Assembly: GCF_000972845.2 (NCBI RefSeq)
Contig: NC_040016.1
Coordinates: 23,162,106-23,226,105 of the forward strand
Length of the DNA stretch: 64,000 nucleotides
From: Larimichthys crocea
Lineage: Eukaryota > Chordata > Actinopteri > Sciaenidae
Direction: 5' to 3'
This document shows positions 24,440-61,631 of the stretch, piece after piece. The notes under the pieces are model-generated. The model had not been told where the DNA came from. It saw only the letters and a list, made by a program, of their open reading frames with translations, and made no database searches. Position 1 is the first letter of the stretch, and each line of letters opens with the position of its first letter. The translations under genes and the position numbers were made by a program.

Positions 24440-25027
24440 ATGTTGGCAGAGACGGTGTGAAGTCAGTGAATAATATTTCAACACAACATTGTTGGCAGTA
24501 AATATTCAATATTAAGAATTCAGGTATAAAATGTTGAAAGAAATTTTGTTTTTGCCTCAAAACCAAAAATCTCGGTTATAGATTACACTGGGGAACAATT
24601 TGAAAAAAAATTCTGTTGAGTTAGATTTTTATGCTGATTCCTAGTTTGTAGTTTTTTCTAGCACGTCAAGTTTTTGAACTTACCCTCCAGATCAGCAAAG
24701 TTCCTCTGATCAGCTGTATAAGACTCGCCAGCTGATCATGATTGGACTCATCTGCAGCTACGAGGCAGCTGGTTTGTGCCGTCACATTGAGACAGTGAGA
24801 GGTGTGTGCAGCTCCCAATAGGTCAGTACTGTCAATATCTGCACACAGAGAGCTGGCATAGTAGAATGAAGAGGATCTGTGCTGACTTTTCTTTTCACCT
24901 TGTAACCGTGGACACACCGTTGTAAGTTCTATTTGGTTTGATGCTGTTTTTGTAGTTTTCAAAGCTTGTAACTTTTCCATCTTAGTGTTTGATTTCCATA
25001 GGTATATATTTCCTTTGTTCAGATCAT
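24440..25027. other. Spacer 5' of copy D
   Basis: AT-rich at first. Around 24,650 the phrase cacgtcaagtttttgaact also occurs in the repeated family at 25,405 and 29,140. A 104-codon minus-strand frame (24,666-24,980) has no recognisable domain, and I do not call it a gene. No clear ISRE was seen directly upstream of copy D. Confidence 0.4.
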
Positions 25028-25460
25028 GTCTGCTCCTGCTACTTCTCGTCGTAAACGCCTAAACAACCCTGACTCCTTTTGCTATATTTGTGCTAGTTTC
25101 ACCATTCCAAGTTAGAGGGCAAACATCAGTGCATTTGTCAAACAAGCATATTTTGCATATTTTAAAGTCAAACTCAAGACAAGCCATGGGCCCCTCACAA
25201 AGTGTGCAAGCAGTGTGTCGAGAGTTTACGGATGTGGATCAAAGGAACATGTGAAAAGTTGGCATTTGGTATCCCCATGGTTTGGCGAGAGCAAAAAGAT
25301 CATTGCACAGACTCTTACTTTGGTTTAGTGAAAACAAGCACATATCTGTTAAGAACAGTATTTTTGATATTTCTTTAAGAAAACAGGGATCCTATAGTTC
25401 AAAAACTTGACGTGATAGAGAAAAACTGAGATCAGTTTTGGATTCTGCACCCAAAAATTA
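25028..25460 (+). pseudogene. Fragment of a multicopy fish gene family (N-terminal part)
   Basis: A plus-strand frame starts at about 25,027 with Ser/Ala/Arg-Lys residues and then NNPDSFCYIC. After a stop it continues in shifted frames with a KVCKQCV motif, suggesting a paired-Cys zinc-binding N-terminus. I recall similar sequences as uncharacterised, high-copy genes in fish genomes (memory, not searched). Frame breaks make it a fragment. Its 3' part is an inverted match to 29,089-29,465. Confidence 0.4.
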
Positions 25461-25609
25461 ACTCAACAAAAACTGTGTTTTTTTTTTTTATAATTCAATA
25501 TGCTGAGAGAGCATACCAAACAGCTACAGCTGAAGCTTAGAACAGGATAACTACATGTCTCTAAAAGTTTTTATGATATCATATTTCTTTATCTTCTCTG
25601 TTCACTGGT

Positions 25610-25880
25610 GAACAGTTTTACAAGCATAACAACATGAAGCAAAGATGTGACAGTAACAACAGAAACGTCCTACCTTTGATGAGCTGGAACAAGAATGAAG
25701 ACAGAACACCAGTGGACAGACTTATTTATAATGTGAGTATGTCCATCACAGTTGCTGTTCCTTTGACATTGAATACAAACAGGACGTAGCAGAAATCAGC
25801 TGACTTTCTTCAAACCACAGAAGGCCTGTTATCTGTTTGAACAGTCATTGTTACTTTATTGGCACACAGTACAGTTCAAA
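25610..25880 (+). repeat. Fourth copy of the ORF/donor spacer segment
   Basis: Contains the same SWNKNEDRTPVDRLIYN frame followed by gtgagtatgtcc as at 10,295. The ISRE-like motif is not conserved in this copy. Confidence 0.55.
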
Positions 25881-26077
25881 GTTTGGACACACCTTCTCAG
25901 TCAGTGCTTTCCTTATTTCTTCTTTTCTACACTGTAGAACCACTGAAGACATCAAACTATGAAATAACACACATGGAGCTGCTACCTTACCGTGGTGGAG
26001 GGGTTTGCGTGTTTCAATGATCCTAGGAGCTATGTTGTCGGGGGCTTTATGCCCCTGGTAGGGTCACCCAAGGCAAA

Positions 26078-26111
26078 CAGGTCCTAGGTGAGGGTCCTCA
26101 CCTAGGACCTG
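26078..26111. repeat. Perfect hairpin at an internal deletion junction
   Basis: A 16-bp arm (26,078-26,093) and its exact reverse complement (26,096-26,111) are separated by two bases (gt). It lies in the 5' leader where the element appears to have lost a large internal segment. Confidence 0.85.
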
Positions 26112-26204
26112 TATGTTGGGGTTCACCCCGGTGGACGAGAGGGTAGCCTCCCTTCGCCTTCGGGTGGGGGGACGGGTCCTGACTGTCGTCTGTACCCACC
26201 CTTT

Positions 26205-28678
26205 TTGGAGTCTTTAGAGGGGGTGCTGGAGAGCGCTCCCTCTGGGGACTCCCTCGTTCTCCTGGGGGACTTCAGTGCTCACGTGGGCGGTGACAGTGAG
26301 ACCTGGAGGGGCGTGATTGGGAGGAACGGCCCCCCTGATCTGAACCTGAGCGGTGTTCTGTTATTGGACTTCTGTGTTCGTCATGGACTGTCCATGACAA
26401 ACACCATGTTCAAGCATAAGTGTGTTCATATGTGCACTTGGCACCAGGACACCCTTGGCCGCAGTTCGATGATCGACTTTGTGGTCGTGTCGTCAGACTT
26501 GCGGCCACATGTTTTGGACACTCGGGTGAAGAGAGGGGCAGAGCTGTCAACTGATCACCACCTGGTGGTGAGTTGGCTCCGATGGTGGGGGAGGATGGCG
26601 GTCAGACCTCGCAGGCCCAAACGTTCTGTGCGGGTTTGCTGGGAACGTCTGGCTGAATCTCCTGTCAGAAAGAGCTTCAATTCCTACCTCCGGGAGAGCT
26701 TCACTCACGTCCCGGGGGAGGCGGGGGACATTGAGTCCGAGTGGACCTTGTTCCGTTCCTCCATTGTCGAGGCGGCCGACCGGAGCTGTGGCCGTAAGGT
26801 GGTCGGTGCCTGTCGTGGCGGTGGCCCCCGAACCCGCTGGTGGACACCGGCGGTGAGGGATGCCGTCAAGCTGAAGAAGGAGGCCTACAGAACCTTTCTG
26901 GCCTGTGGGAGTCCTGAAGCAGCTGACGGGTATCGACATGCCAAGCGGAATGCGGCCTCGGCGGTTGCAGAGGCAAAAACTGGGGCGTGGGAGGAGTTCG
27001 ATGAGGCCATGGAGAGCGACTTTCGAACGGCTTCGAGGAGGTTCTGGACCACCATCCGGCGGCTCAGGCGGGGGAAGCAGTGCACTATCAACACTGTGTT
27101 CAGTGGGGACGGTGTGCTGCTGACCTCGACCGGGGACATCTTGGGTCGGTGGAGGGAATACTTCGAAGACCTCCTCAATCCCACCAGCACGTCTTCCTTT
27201 GAGGAGGCAGAGTCTGAGGACCCCGTGGTGGTCTCGCCCATCTCTGGGGCTGAGGTCGCTGAGGTAGTCAAAAAACTCCTCGGTGGCAGGGCCCTGGGGG
27301 TGGATGGGGTCTGCCCGGAGTTCCTCAAGGCTCTGGATGTTGTGGGGCTGTCTTGGTTGACACGTCTCTGCAACATCGCGTGGACATCGGGGGCAGTGCC
27401 TCTGGACTGGCAGACCGGGGTGGTGGTTCCCCTCTTCAAAAAGGGGGACCGGAGGATGTGCTCCAACTATAGGGGGATCACACTCCTCAGCCTCCCCGGG
27501 AAGGTGTTTTCGGGGGTCCTGGAGAGGAGGGTCCGCAAGATTGTCGAACCTCGGATCCAGGAGGAGCAGTGTGGTTTTCGTCCTGACCGTGGAGCTGTGG
27601 ACCAGCTATACCCTTAGCGCGGCCCTGGAGGGTGCATGGGAGTTCGCCCAACCAGTCTACATGTGCTTTGTGGACCTGGAGAAGGCGTTCGACCGTGTCC
27701 CTCGGGGGGTCCTGTGGGGGGTGCTCTGGGAGTATGGGGTTCCGGACCCATTGATACGGGCTATCCAGTCCCTGTACTCTTGGTGCCAGAGCTTGGTCCG
27801 CATTGCCGGCAGTAAGACGGACCTGTTTCCCGTGGGAGTTGGGCGTCGAGGGGCTGCGATTCGGTGGCCTCAGGATTGGGTCGCTGCTTTTTGCGGACGA
27901 TCTGGTCCTGTTGGCTTCATCGGAGCGTGACCTTCAGCTCTCTCTGGAGCGGTTTGCAGCCGAGTGCAAAGCGGCTGGGATGAGAATCAGCACCTCCAAA
28001 TCCGAGGCCATGGTTCTCAGCCGGAAAAGGGTGGAGTGCAGTCTCCGGGTCGGGGATGAGATCCTGCCTCAAGTGGAGGAGTTCAAGTATCTCGGGGTCT
28101 TGTTCACGAGTGAGGGAAGGATGGAACGGGAGATCGACCGGCGGATCGGTGCGGCTTCTGCAGTGATGCGGACTCTGCACCGGTTCGTCGTGGTGAAGAA
28201 GAACCTGAGCCGAAAGGCGAAGCTCTCGATTTACCAGTCGATCTACGTTCCTACCCTCACCTATGGTCACAAGCTTTGGGTAGTGACTGAAAGAATGAGA
28301 GCACGAATACAAGCGGCCGAAATGAGCTTCCTTCACAGGGTGGCTGGGCTCTCCCTTAGAGATAGGGTGAGAAGCTCGGCCATCCGCGAGGAGCTCAGAG
28401 TAGAACCGCTGCTCCTCCGCATCGAGAGGAACCAGTTGAGGTGGCTCGGGCATCTCGTGAGGATGCCTCCTGGACGTCTCCCTGGTGAGATGTTCCGGGC
28501 ACGTCCCTCCGGGAGGCGGCCCCGGGGAAGACCCAGGACACGCTGGAGGGACTACGTCTCTCGGCTGGCCTGGGAATGCCTTGGGGTCCCCCTGGGAGAG
28601 TTGGCAGAAGTGGCTGGGGAGAGGGAAGTCTGGGCTTCCCTGCTGAAGCTGCTGCCCCCGCGACCCGACCACGGATAA
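26205..28678 (+). pseudogene. Retrotransposon endonuclease/reverse transcriptase, broken
   Basis: Three overlapping frames continue one protein. The first (to 27,617) has APE endonuclease motifs ([31 protein letters not shown]) and the first RT motifs ([33 protein letters not shown]). The second (about 27,541-27,930) has FVDLEKAFDRVPR. The third (about 27,803-28,678) has the catalytic LLFADD, then a C-terminal Arg-rich region ending LLPPRPDHG. A stop and frameshift near 27,610, and the loss of the usual RT segment (including the expected QGCPLSP-type motif) near 27,840, make it inactive. The 5' part of the endonuclease is also missing. Confidence 0.85.
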
Positions 28679-29088
28679 GCGGAAGAAAACGTACGGACGG
28701 ACGGAGTTATGTGGTGAACAAACCATCAGTTGTGTTGTGATTCATGTAAGAACCGCTCAACAAAGTTAAGACATGAAGCTCAACAACTTTGGATTTGAAC
28801 TTTGTCTTCAAGCTCAGACAGAAAATAAAAACAATATATTGCAGTTACGTCATTGAAAAACAAATTTTTCTTTTTATTGTGTGTCCTGTGGGCAGGTGAT
28901 GGCATATTTCATGTCATGAAGGAATCATTCTTCTCTGTAACACACCTTAGCACGTTAGCACGTTAGCATGTACACTAAACAAACTCGTTCTCTTAAAGGT
29001 GACGAGTTTGCATCCATAACTGTCTTTACTAAACTCAGTTCCTCCTTTGTCTTCCTAACAACCTCACAGACTTACAGCTGTTTTTAAC

Positions 29089-29465
29089 AAATGTTTGGGT
29101 GCAGAATCCAAAACTGATCTCAGTTTTTCTCTATCACGTCAAGTTTTTGAACTATAGGATCCCTGTTTTCTTAAAAAATATGAAAAATACTGGTACTTAA
29201 CAGACATGTGCGTGTTTTTTGAATCCTCATGAATTTCAAAATCTGCATCATTGCTGTCACTGCGTTCTTCAACATCACTCAGATCTTCTTGAGGATGTAG
29301 TTGTTCGAAAACTGGCACTGGAATTTCAGCTGAATGAGGCATTGGTCTTATAGCTGACGGTAGATTAGGAGGTTCTATTTTACTTTTATTGTTCTTGTTA
29401 GGTCCTGATGTTTTCACAAAACAAAAGTAACAGTCTGTGCAATGATCTTTTTGCTCTCACCAAAC
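29089..29465 (-). pseudogene. Fragment of the multicopy fish gene family, inverted
   Basis: The minus-strand frame 29,417-29,139 (92 codons) includes NLPSAIRPMPHSAEIPVPVF and an acidic segment (EDLSDVEERSDSNDADFE). It belongs to the same family as 25,028-25,460 and overlaps it as an inverted repeat for about 80 bp around caagtttttgaactatagga. Upstream on this strand is a segment reading like FVKTSG. No complete gene is present. Confidence 0.4.
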
Positions 29466-29469
29466 AGTG

Positions 29470-30326
29470 TTTATGAGGACATTGTGTAAAAACAGTATTT
29501 ATGAGGACATTTCAGGGTTATGCCTAGTCAGGCACGGTATTGGTTGAAGATGCAGTCACATCTCCCTTTACTGAAAACTCATCTGAAACGACATCATCAA
29601 ATACTAAATCTGACCTAGTGTTGCTTTAAATTCAGAGATTAAAAAGTTCATATTAAGAGCTGGATGAATAATCTATAAGATGATGAATGCATTTAGATAT
29701 TTTTGTTTGTTTCAATAATTTGTGATTAATCTTTTTTTTGTAATTTGGCAATTTATTTTAAAACTTTAAAGTTTCACTCTCATGACATTAATAACATTTT
29801 ACAGCTCATCACATGATCACAGCGCCCCCACCAGGCTGACAGACGTCATTACAACTTTACAAGAACATTTTTTAAGCAACGAACTAAGTTACAAACTTAG
29901 TCACAGTTTAGATAACTGAACAAAATGTAGTCATGGTACACACTTTGATGGTATAAATCTCCTTTACTTTTACAGTAGTTTTCTGATTTTAATGACTAAT
30001 TAAAACTATTTCTCATTATTGTACAGAAAAATTACTTAATTAACAAGAGTATTTTTTTCTGCTTTCTTAAATTACGTACAAATTTACATAATAGTAATTT
30101 TGGATATGAATATATCAAACTCTTCTAAAAAATAAATAAATAAATAAATAATTTAAAAACTCTCCATTATGTTGTGCTTCTAAAATAAAAATAAAAACAT
30201 ACATATCCACGAATCAGACGAGTGAAGTCAGGAAGTGTAATAATTGGGATGATATTTTACCCGAGTTGTACATGTTTTGTTTTGCATGTTTGTGTTTTAG
30301 TTCCTTTCTTTGTTAGACTGTAAACC

Positions 30327-30361
<35 letters not shown>

Positions 30362-31780
30362 ACCTCTGACCTTTCAGCTGTGTGTACTGTGTGTGATATT
30401 CTTATACGCTCATATGTTCTTATAGTTGTATGCTCATGTTGTCTTCCTCGTTTCACTCATACTTTGAATAAACATCAGTCAGGATAATATTGGAGTAACT
30501 TTATTTATTCGTCTAACTCAAATTTCCACCACAGATTATATTTTAGGTTTTGCTTCATTTTCAACGCTGTGATGATGTCATATTTTTAATGTACAGTTCA
30601 TGAATCAGTACATCTCATAATCAGCGTTACGGAAACTAAATTTGACGCTCTGAGTCCCCACCTGATATCTGAGAGTCAGAGAGAAGGAAGGAAAGTTACT
30701 TCTAAATTCAAGAGTTACTGATGAAGTTCATGAGCAAATAATCAGAAAACACAAAACTTCAAATATCAACAGAAGGAGTTTGTGCTTCACCTTTACCTGC
30801 CGTTAATTATTAATGAAAGTCCATCAGCTCAGACTAACAGTGACAAGTTATATTATTAAAGTATCCTCAGAGCTCCAGCAGAGGGCAGCATGATGCTGTT
30901 CACTGTTGACGTCCAGTCTTTGCTTTAGGCTGAATCTTCTTCTTCTGTGAGTGTGGACAGTTTTATCCTGAGAAGGTGTTTACAGGGCACACCTGGTTTG
31001 ACAGGATCCAGGTTTCACATCACTCTAAAAACCTGATCTTCATCAGCACCATCATCATCATCATCATCATCATCAGCATCATCAGCATCAGCACCTCCAT
31101 CCTGAAGTATCAGTGTGACCCTGATTCAGAGCAGCTGTGGACGTCATTCAGTGTGCTGCGTTCAATGTCTGCGTTGTGTTTTCAGCGGCAGCAGAGCAGA
31201 ACGCTGTGTTTCCATCCCAGTGTTCCTGAGAGCTGCTGCTGCTTTCTGACCCAGTTTCCCTGCTTGACTTGACTGGGTTGTTTCCAGTGCTGCTGTGGGA
31301 GGTCCCTGCTGGGTCTCCTTCACATGAACACAGCTCACACGTCTGCTTTAATCCTGCTGGTTATTGTGAGTGTTGATTTGAACATTACAGATACTTTATT
31401 CATCAGTTTGTGTGTGCACATTTTAAATGGATGCACAAAAACATGCAGAGCGAGTTTCTTCTTCTTCTTCTTCTGCTGCTGCTGCAGTCGCTCACTGACA
31501 GAAACTCCATGAACGTCTTTGATGACTGACAGTGTGTGCTCGACCCAACGAGCACTTTAACACTTTAAACATCATCTAACATCTCAGCTGTGAGTTTGCA
31601 GTGACCTGATACAGTATACTGTTTACAATGCGTCATATAAATGTATGATTATTGATTATTTAAACGATAACAGCTCTGTATTTGTCTTAGACTCTAGAAA
31701 AATGTTCAGAAGTAACAGCTCATGTAAATCAGTGTCAGAGTGTAATCCCACTGTGTAACTATGTCCAGCTGTACTCGAGT
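29470..31780. other. AT-rich intergenic spacer
   Basis: Contains a (GT)n run at 30,331-30,358, (TCA)n at about 31,048-31,090 and (TTC)n near 31,450. I see no gene. Confidence 0.5.
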
Positions 31781-31790
31781 ATTTGACCCA

Positions 31791-31895
31791 GCAGCAGCTG
31801 ATATCACTGCCTAGTCCAGCAGCAGTCAGTCCAGAACCAGAACCAGACCCAGCAGCAGCTGATCTCACTGCCTAGTCCAGCAGCAGTCAGTCCAG
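31791..31895. repeat. Two-unit duplication of a 45-bp segment
   Basis: Units 31,791-31,836 and 31,851-31,895 are nearly identical (cagcagcagctgat.tcactg then cctagtccagcagcag). Confidence 0.85.
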
Positions 31896-31979
31896 CTCGG
31901 CGTCTGTCTTTCAGCCTTTTATTTCACCAAGCTCTCACCAACCACTAAAAGTCAGTCCCACATTTACTCTTGTCCGGCG

Positions 31980-32430
31980 GCTTCTTGCTCGCTCACTCTA
32001 TCCTTTTCTCTTCTTACTTCCTCCGTCAGGTCCTCTTCACTCTCTCTCTCCTCTGCCATCATGTCCATAGAGCTGCTGAGCCTGGTTACCTCCTCTTTCT
32101 TCTTCCTGTTGGTACAAACACTCAGTCCGTCAGCTTGGCGGTGAGCTCAGGCGACGGGTACCCGTCGTCGACTCACCGCAGCTGCGAACTGACTAACAGC
32201 AGCTACAGCTGTCCGCAGTTACTTCACTGTCCATCATAAACTCTGTGAATCACAGAGAGTTTGAGGCTGCAGCCGGAGGACATCGAGGAAAACCAGAAAC
32301 ATTTCCTCCTAAAATATGATCCAGTTTCACCAGAATCAGTGAAATAGTTGCTGCTGTGTGACCTGTGCCGTAAAAGCGTTACTGTACTTCTCCCGACCGG
32401 AGCGCCAAAGTTACATAGAGTGTAGAACCG
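31980..32430. repeat. Dispersed repeat with decayed palindrome (copy 1)
   Basis: Shares blocks with 41,226-41,460 and 52,440-52,700. The block around 32,125-32,200 (cagtccgtcagcttggcggt, gacgggtacccgtc) is an imperfect version of the perfect palindrome at 52,522-52,601. Probably a mobile or foldback element family. Confidence 0.6.
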
Positions 32431-32459
32431 TACGTGACGAATGACAGAGACACGTTCCC

Positions 32460-32670
32460 CTGTCACAGGTCAGTGTGGGTCACCTGATCACCGGTCCGTG
32501 TGGGTCACCTGATCACAGGTTCAGAGGTCAGAGTGGGTCACCTGATCACAGGTCAGTGTGGGTCACCTGTCACATGTCACGCAGTGGGTCACTGATCACA
32601 GGTCAGTGTGGGTCACCTGATCACAGGTCAGTGTGGGTCACCTGATCACAGGTCAGTGTGGGTCAGCAGT
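32460..32670. repeat. Minisatellite of ggtcagtgtgggtcacctga units
   Basis: About seven imperfect units of roughly 25-30 bp, each containing gtgggtcacctgatcaca. Confidence 0.9.
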
Positions 32671-32770
32671 TTATAGACAGTGCAGTTTACTGTACACATG
32701 TTTAATATGTTGACAGACCTTGTAACATTTCAGCTGCTTCACATTAAAACTCTTTCCTCTTGTTACACTA

Positions 32771-33330
32771 GATAGAACAACTTATTATTATTATTTTATT
32801 ATTATTATTATATATATGCTGCTTTGCTTTAAAAACAGTGGTCCGACAGGCTTCAGGATGAATCTGACCTGACTCAGTCAAATTATAACACGTCTCAGAA
32901 CGAAGAGGTGAGCACAGGTAACGAACTGATCAGATGGAAAACCACTGTTAATGTGTGGCAGTGATCAGTGATGTCAGGAGTAAGCACGCGGTGATGAATG
33001 TTTATTTGGAACTTATGGAGGTGTGTGTTGTTCGTTTGTGTGCATGTACCCTGTGTGTGTGTGTTACTGTGTTGCATGTACACGTGTGTGTGTGTTCTCT
33101 GTGTGTTGCCTGTTACACTGTGTGTGTGTGTTCTGGTGTGTTTTCTATATGCCATGAAAGTAAATGTATTATATAGGTGTTTATGTTGAGTGTGTTCTGT
33201 ATTTTAATGGTGCAGTGTAATTTATATGTGTGGATGCTTCTTGCACTGTGTTGCACAGGTCATGTTGCTCCACCTGCACCACCTTTATTGACACAAACTA
33301 ACATCACTGTCTGAACATGAGCTCTGTCCT
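32771..33330. other. Spacer upstream of arid1b
   Basis: An (ATT)n run near 32,785-32,815 and TG-rich sequence at 33,010-33,140. No gene is seen. Confidence 0.5.
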
Positions 33331-33339
33331 GCTCGCACC

Positions 33340-33480
33340 TGACAGGGCCGTGCGCACCTGACCCGGCCATGCGCACCTGACCGGGCCTGCCCGTGCGCAC
33401 CTGACCCGGGCCTGCGCATGACCCGGGCGTGGCGACCTGACCGCGCCATGCGCACCTGACCCGGGCCGCGCAGGTTGACC
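33340..33480. repeat. GC-rich minisatellite in the arid1b 5' flank
   Basis: About eight imperfect 15-18 bp units (gcgcacctgacccgggc) rich in CpG, ending about 70 bp before the start codon. It may form part of the promoter or 5' UTR. Confidence 0.8.
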
Positions 33481-33497
33481 CGGCCCTCGTGTCAGGC

Positions 33498-33505
33498 GGT
33501 ATAAG
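33498..33505 (+). promoter_or_regulatory. arid1b: TATA-like sequence upstream of arid1b
   Basis: Reads ggtataag, about 50 bp before the chosen ATG. That is too close for a long 5' UTR, so it is either a weak downstream promoter or chance. The surrounding GC-rich region suggests a CpG-island promoter instead. Confidence 0.2.
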
Positions 33506-33519
33506 AAGAAGGAGAACTG

Positions 33520-33550
33520 ATGAACCTGGTGGTGCTGCGGCACCATCAGC

Positions 33551-33561
<11 letters not shown>
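33520..33561 (+). promoter_or_regulatory. arid1b: Upstream ORF overlapping the arid1b start
   Basis: ATG at 33,520 opens a 13-codon frame that ends with TAA at 33,559-33,561, overlapping the main ATG (33,551) in another frame. The upstream ATG has C at -3 and is weak; the main one has A at -3. Confidence 0.45.
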
Positions 33562-59955
<26,394 letters not shown>

Positions 59956-60930
59956 CATGAACACCGCCACGGAGCACGCTCAGTGGCGCTCGAAGCAGCT
60001 GGCTCCTATTCTATTTTTATTTAAAGAACAGAACACAAAAGTTTTTACATACAAATGAATATATATAGAATATATAAAGCTCCTCGGCTCCATCCGCAAA
60101 ATGTTTATTTGGGATTTTTAAGTAATTTTAATACAAAAATATTTAATACTTGTATTTTTAATTTTTTATTCTTTTGTTTGTCGTTTTTTTTTTTTTTTTA
60201 TTTTAACCAAAGTGTGACGCGGAGATCGAACGCTCGGGTTCTGGCGCTCTTTTTAAAACGTGGTCGTTTGTTTGGTTTTTGGGGGCGGGGCTAGTTAGAA
60301 TTTGGAGGCGGGGTCAGATTTATTTAAAACAGTGACACGTTGTAGATAGGAGACACTGATGTTCAGTACTTTGTTTTGGTGCAATAGGTTTGTTTTTTTA
60401 CTTTAAATGTGAATCATCGACCATCCGCAGTTTGACCATCAGTATTTTTGCCGAACCACAAACAGTATCAAGCGTCACTTTCTGTTTTTTAAGAACTTCC
60501 TGTCCTCCACCGGTCACATCCAGATCTCCCTCCTCCGTCGTCCTCCTGTAAATAGACGATGTACATTTGACTCGGTGAATTCTCGTCATTTCTAATCACG
60601 ACTCTGCTCACCTGAACGTTTGGTTTCTCTCCCCGGCAGGTGAAGACTTGTTTCTGTATTTAAGGAAGAAGTTTGTTTTTGTGGGGGGCGGGGTCTGATC
60701 GGGGAGGGTGTGTTTGATTTCAGAGACTGTATGTACAGGTGTTTTGAGGGGGGCGGGGCTGTACTCATCATGTCGCTAACTGACACAACTTCAAAAACAG
60801 TTATAACAAATGTAAAGAGAAAAAAAAGGAGAACATCTACATCCTGTTTGATTTGACAGACGTTGTTTCTTCTTCGGTATGAGATCTTTCTATGTTCCAC
60901 AACAAGAATAAACGTACATGAACTCTGAGC
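59956..60930 (+). other. arid1b: arid1b 3' UTR
   Basis: AT-rich trailer with a T-run at 60,186-60,200. AATAAA at 60,907-60,912, followed by a GT-rich stretch (about 60,940-60,960), is the best polyadenylation signal. Confidence 0.7.
60907..60912 (+). terminator. arid1b: arid1b polyadenylation signal
   Basis: A canonical AATAAA, 952 bp after the stop codon, with downstream tttgtttgtg. This marks 3' processing rather than transcription termination itself. Confidence 0.65.
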
Positions 60931-61167
60931 ACTGTGAACGCAGCTCTGCCTTTGTTTGTGAGCCGGGTCGTTCAGAACCGTGAACACTCGTGACCCCAAA
61001 GACGAGATACCGAGTGCTGCTGACTGCTGGTCTGGACTTCACACGCATCCGAACACGTCGATGATCACGTTTATTATAAGTTCCAATTTTATGAAGTCAA
61101 ACATTTAGAAAATATTAATGTGAAATGACGACAAAGATGTTTCTTAAAGAGCTTCATCAGCAGAATC

Positions 61168-61173
61168 TTTATT
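61168..61173 (-). terminator. tmem242: Likely tmem242 polyadenylation signal
   Basis: Reads tttatt on plus, AATAAA on minus, about 460 bp past the tmem242 stop. Further minus-strand AATAAA sites lie near 61,070 and 61,275, so the exact end is uncertain. Confidence 0.4.
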
Positions 61174-61496
61174 CTGTGTCCAGGCTTCAGGACCTGTTGT
61201 ACAGTCACAGTATGAATGAGCATTTTAGCATTCTTTGTATAGATGAAGTGAAATCGTCTTCACTAAGTTTTCCACTTTATTTGAGCTGTTAACTCCACCC
61301 GCCTTCAGGCCGGGCGGGGTGACAAAAACAAGCACAACAAAAGAGCATCGAGAACGACCTTCGACCTTCATGACGTCCAGGCTCCAGTCCGTCGCGTGGA
61401 CGGTTTTCCTGTGTCAGTTCTGAAAGCGTCCGAGCAGATGAAGCGTTTCTTCAGGTTCGTCTCAAATATACAGAATAACATTTTCCACCAGCTGGA

Positions 61497-61595
61497 CCGG
61501 ACCAGAACAAACTGGACCAGAACAAACCGGACCAGAACAAACTGGACCAGAACAAACCAGACCAGAACAAACTGGACCAGAACAAACAGGTCCAG
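61497..61595. repeat. 15-bp minisatellite ggaccagaacaaact
   Basis: About six units with variants (aaaccgg, aaaccag, aaacagg), in the 3' UTR region of tmem242. Confidence 0.9.
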
Positions 61596-61631
61596 AGGAC
61601 GGTCCAGTCTGAGTCTCTGTCTTCTGATTGG

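Larger units (their letters stand above)
25979..28700 (+). mobile_element. Non-LTR retrotransposon (APE/RT, RTE-like), inactive
   Basis: An untranslated 5' leader (ctgctaccttaccgtggtgg...) is followed by endonuclease and reverse-transcriptase coding sequence, and the element ends in an acgg-type short repeat (about 28,687-28,702). It lies inside cacacatggag/agttatgtgg, whose uninterrupted paralogue is at about 11,865-11,885. The shared bases at the two junctions (ag, up to ggag) leave only a very short possible target duplication. The RTE-like clade call rests on the endonuclease-plus-RT layout with a short 3' end and simple-repeat tail; other LINE clades are possible. Confidence 0.85.

Noticed and set aside
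27917..28726. 269-codon minus-strand frame
   Set aside because: Shadow of the reverse-transcriptase reading frame on the other strand.
30976..31272. 98-codon frame with an Ile run
   Set aside because: The hydrophobic run comes from (TCA)n; no other support.
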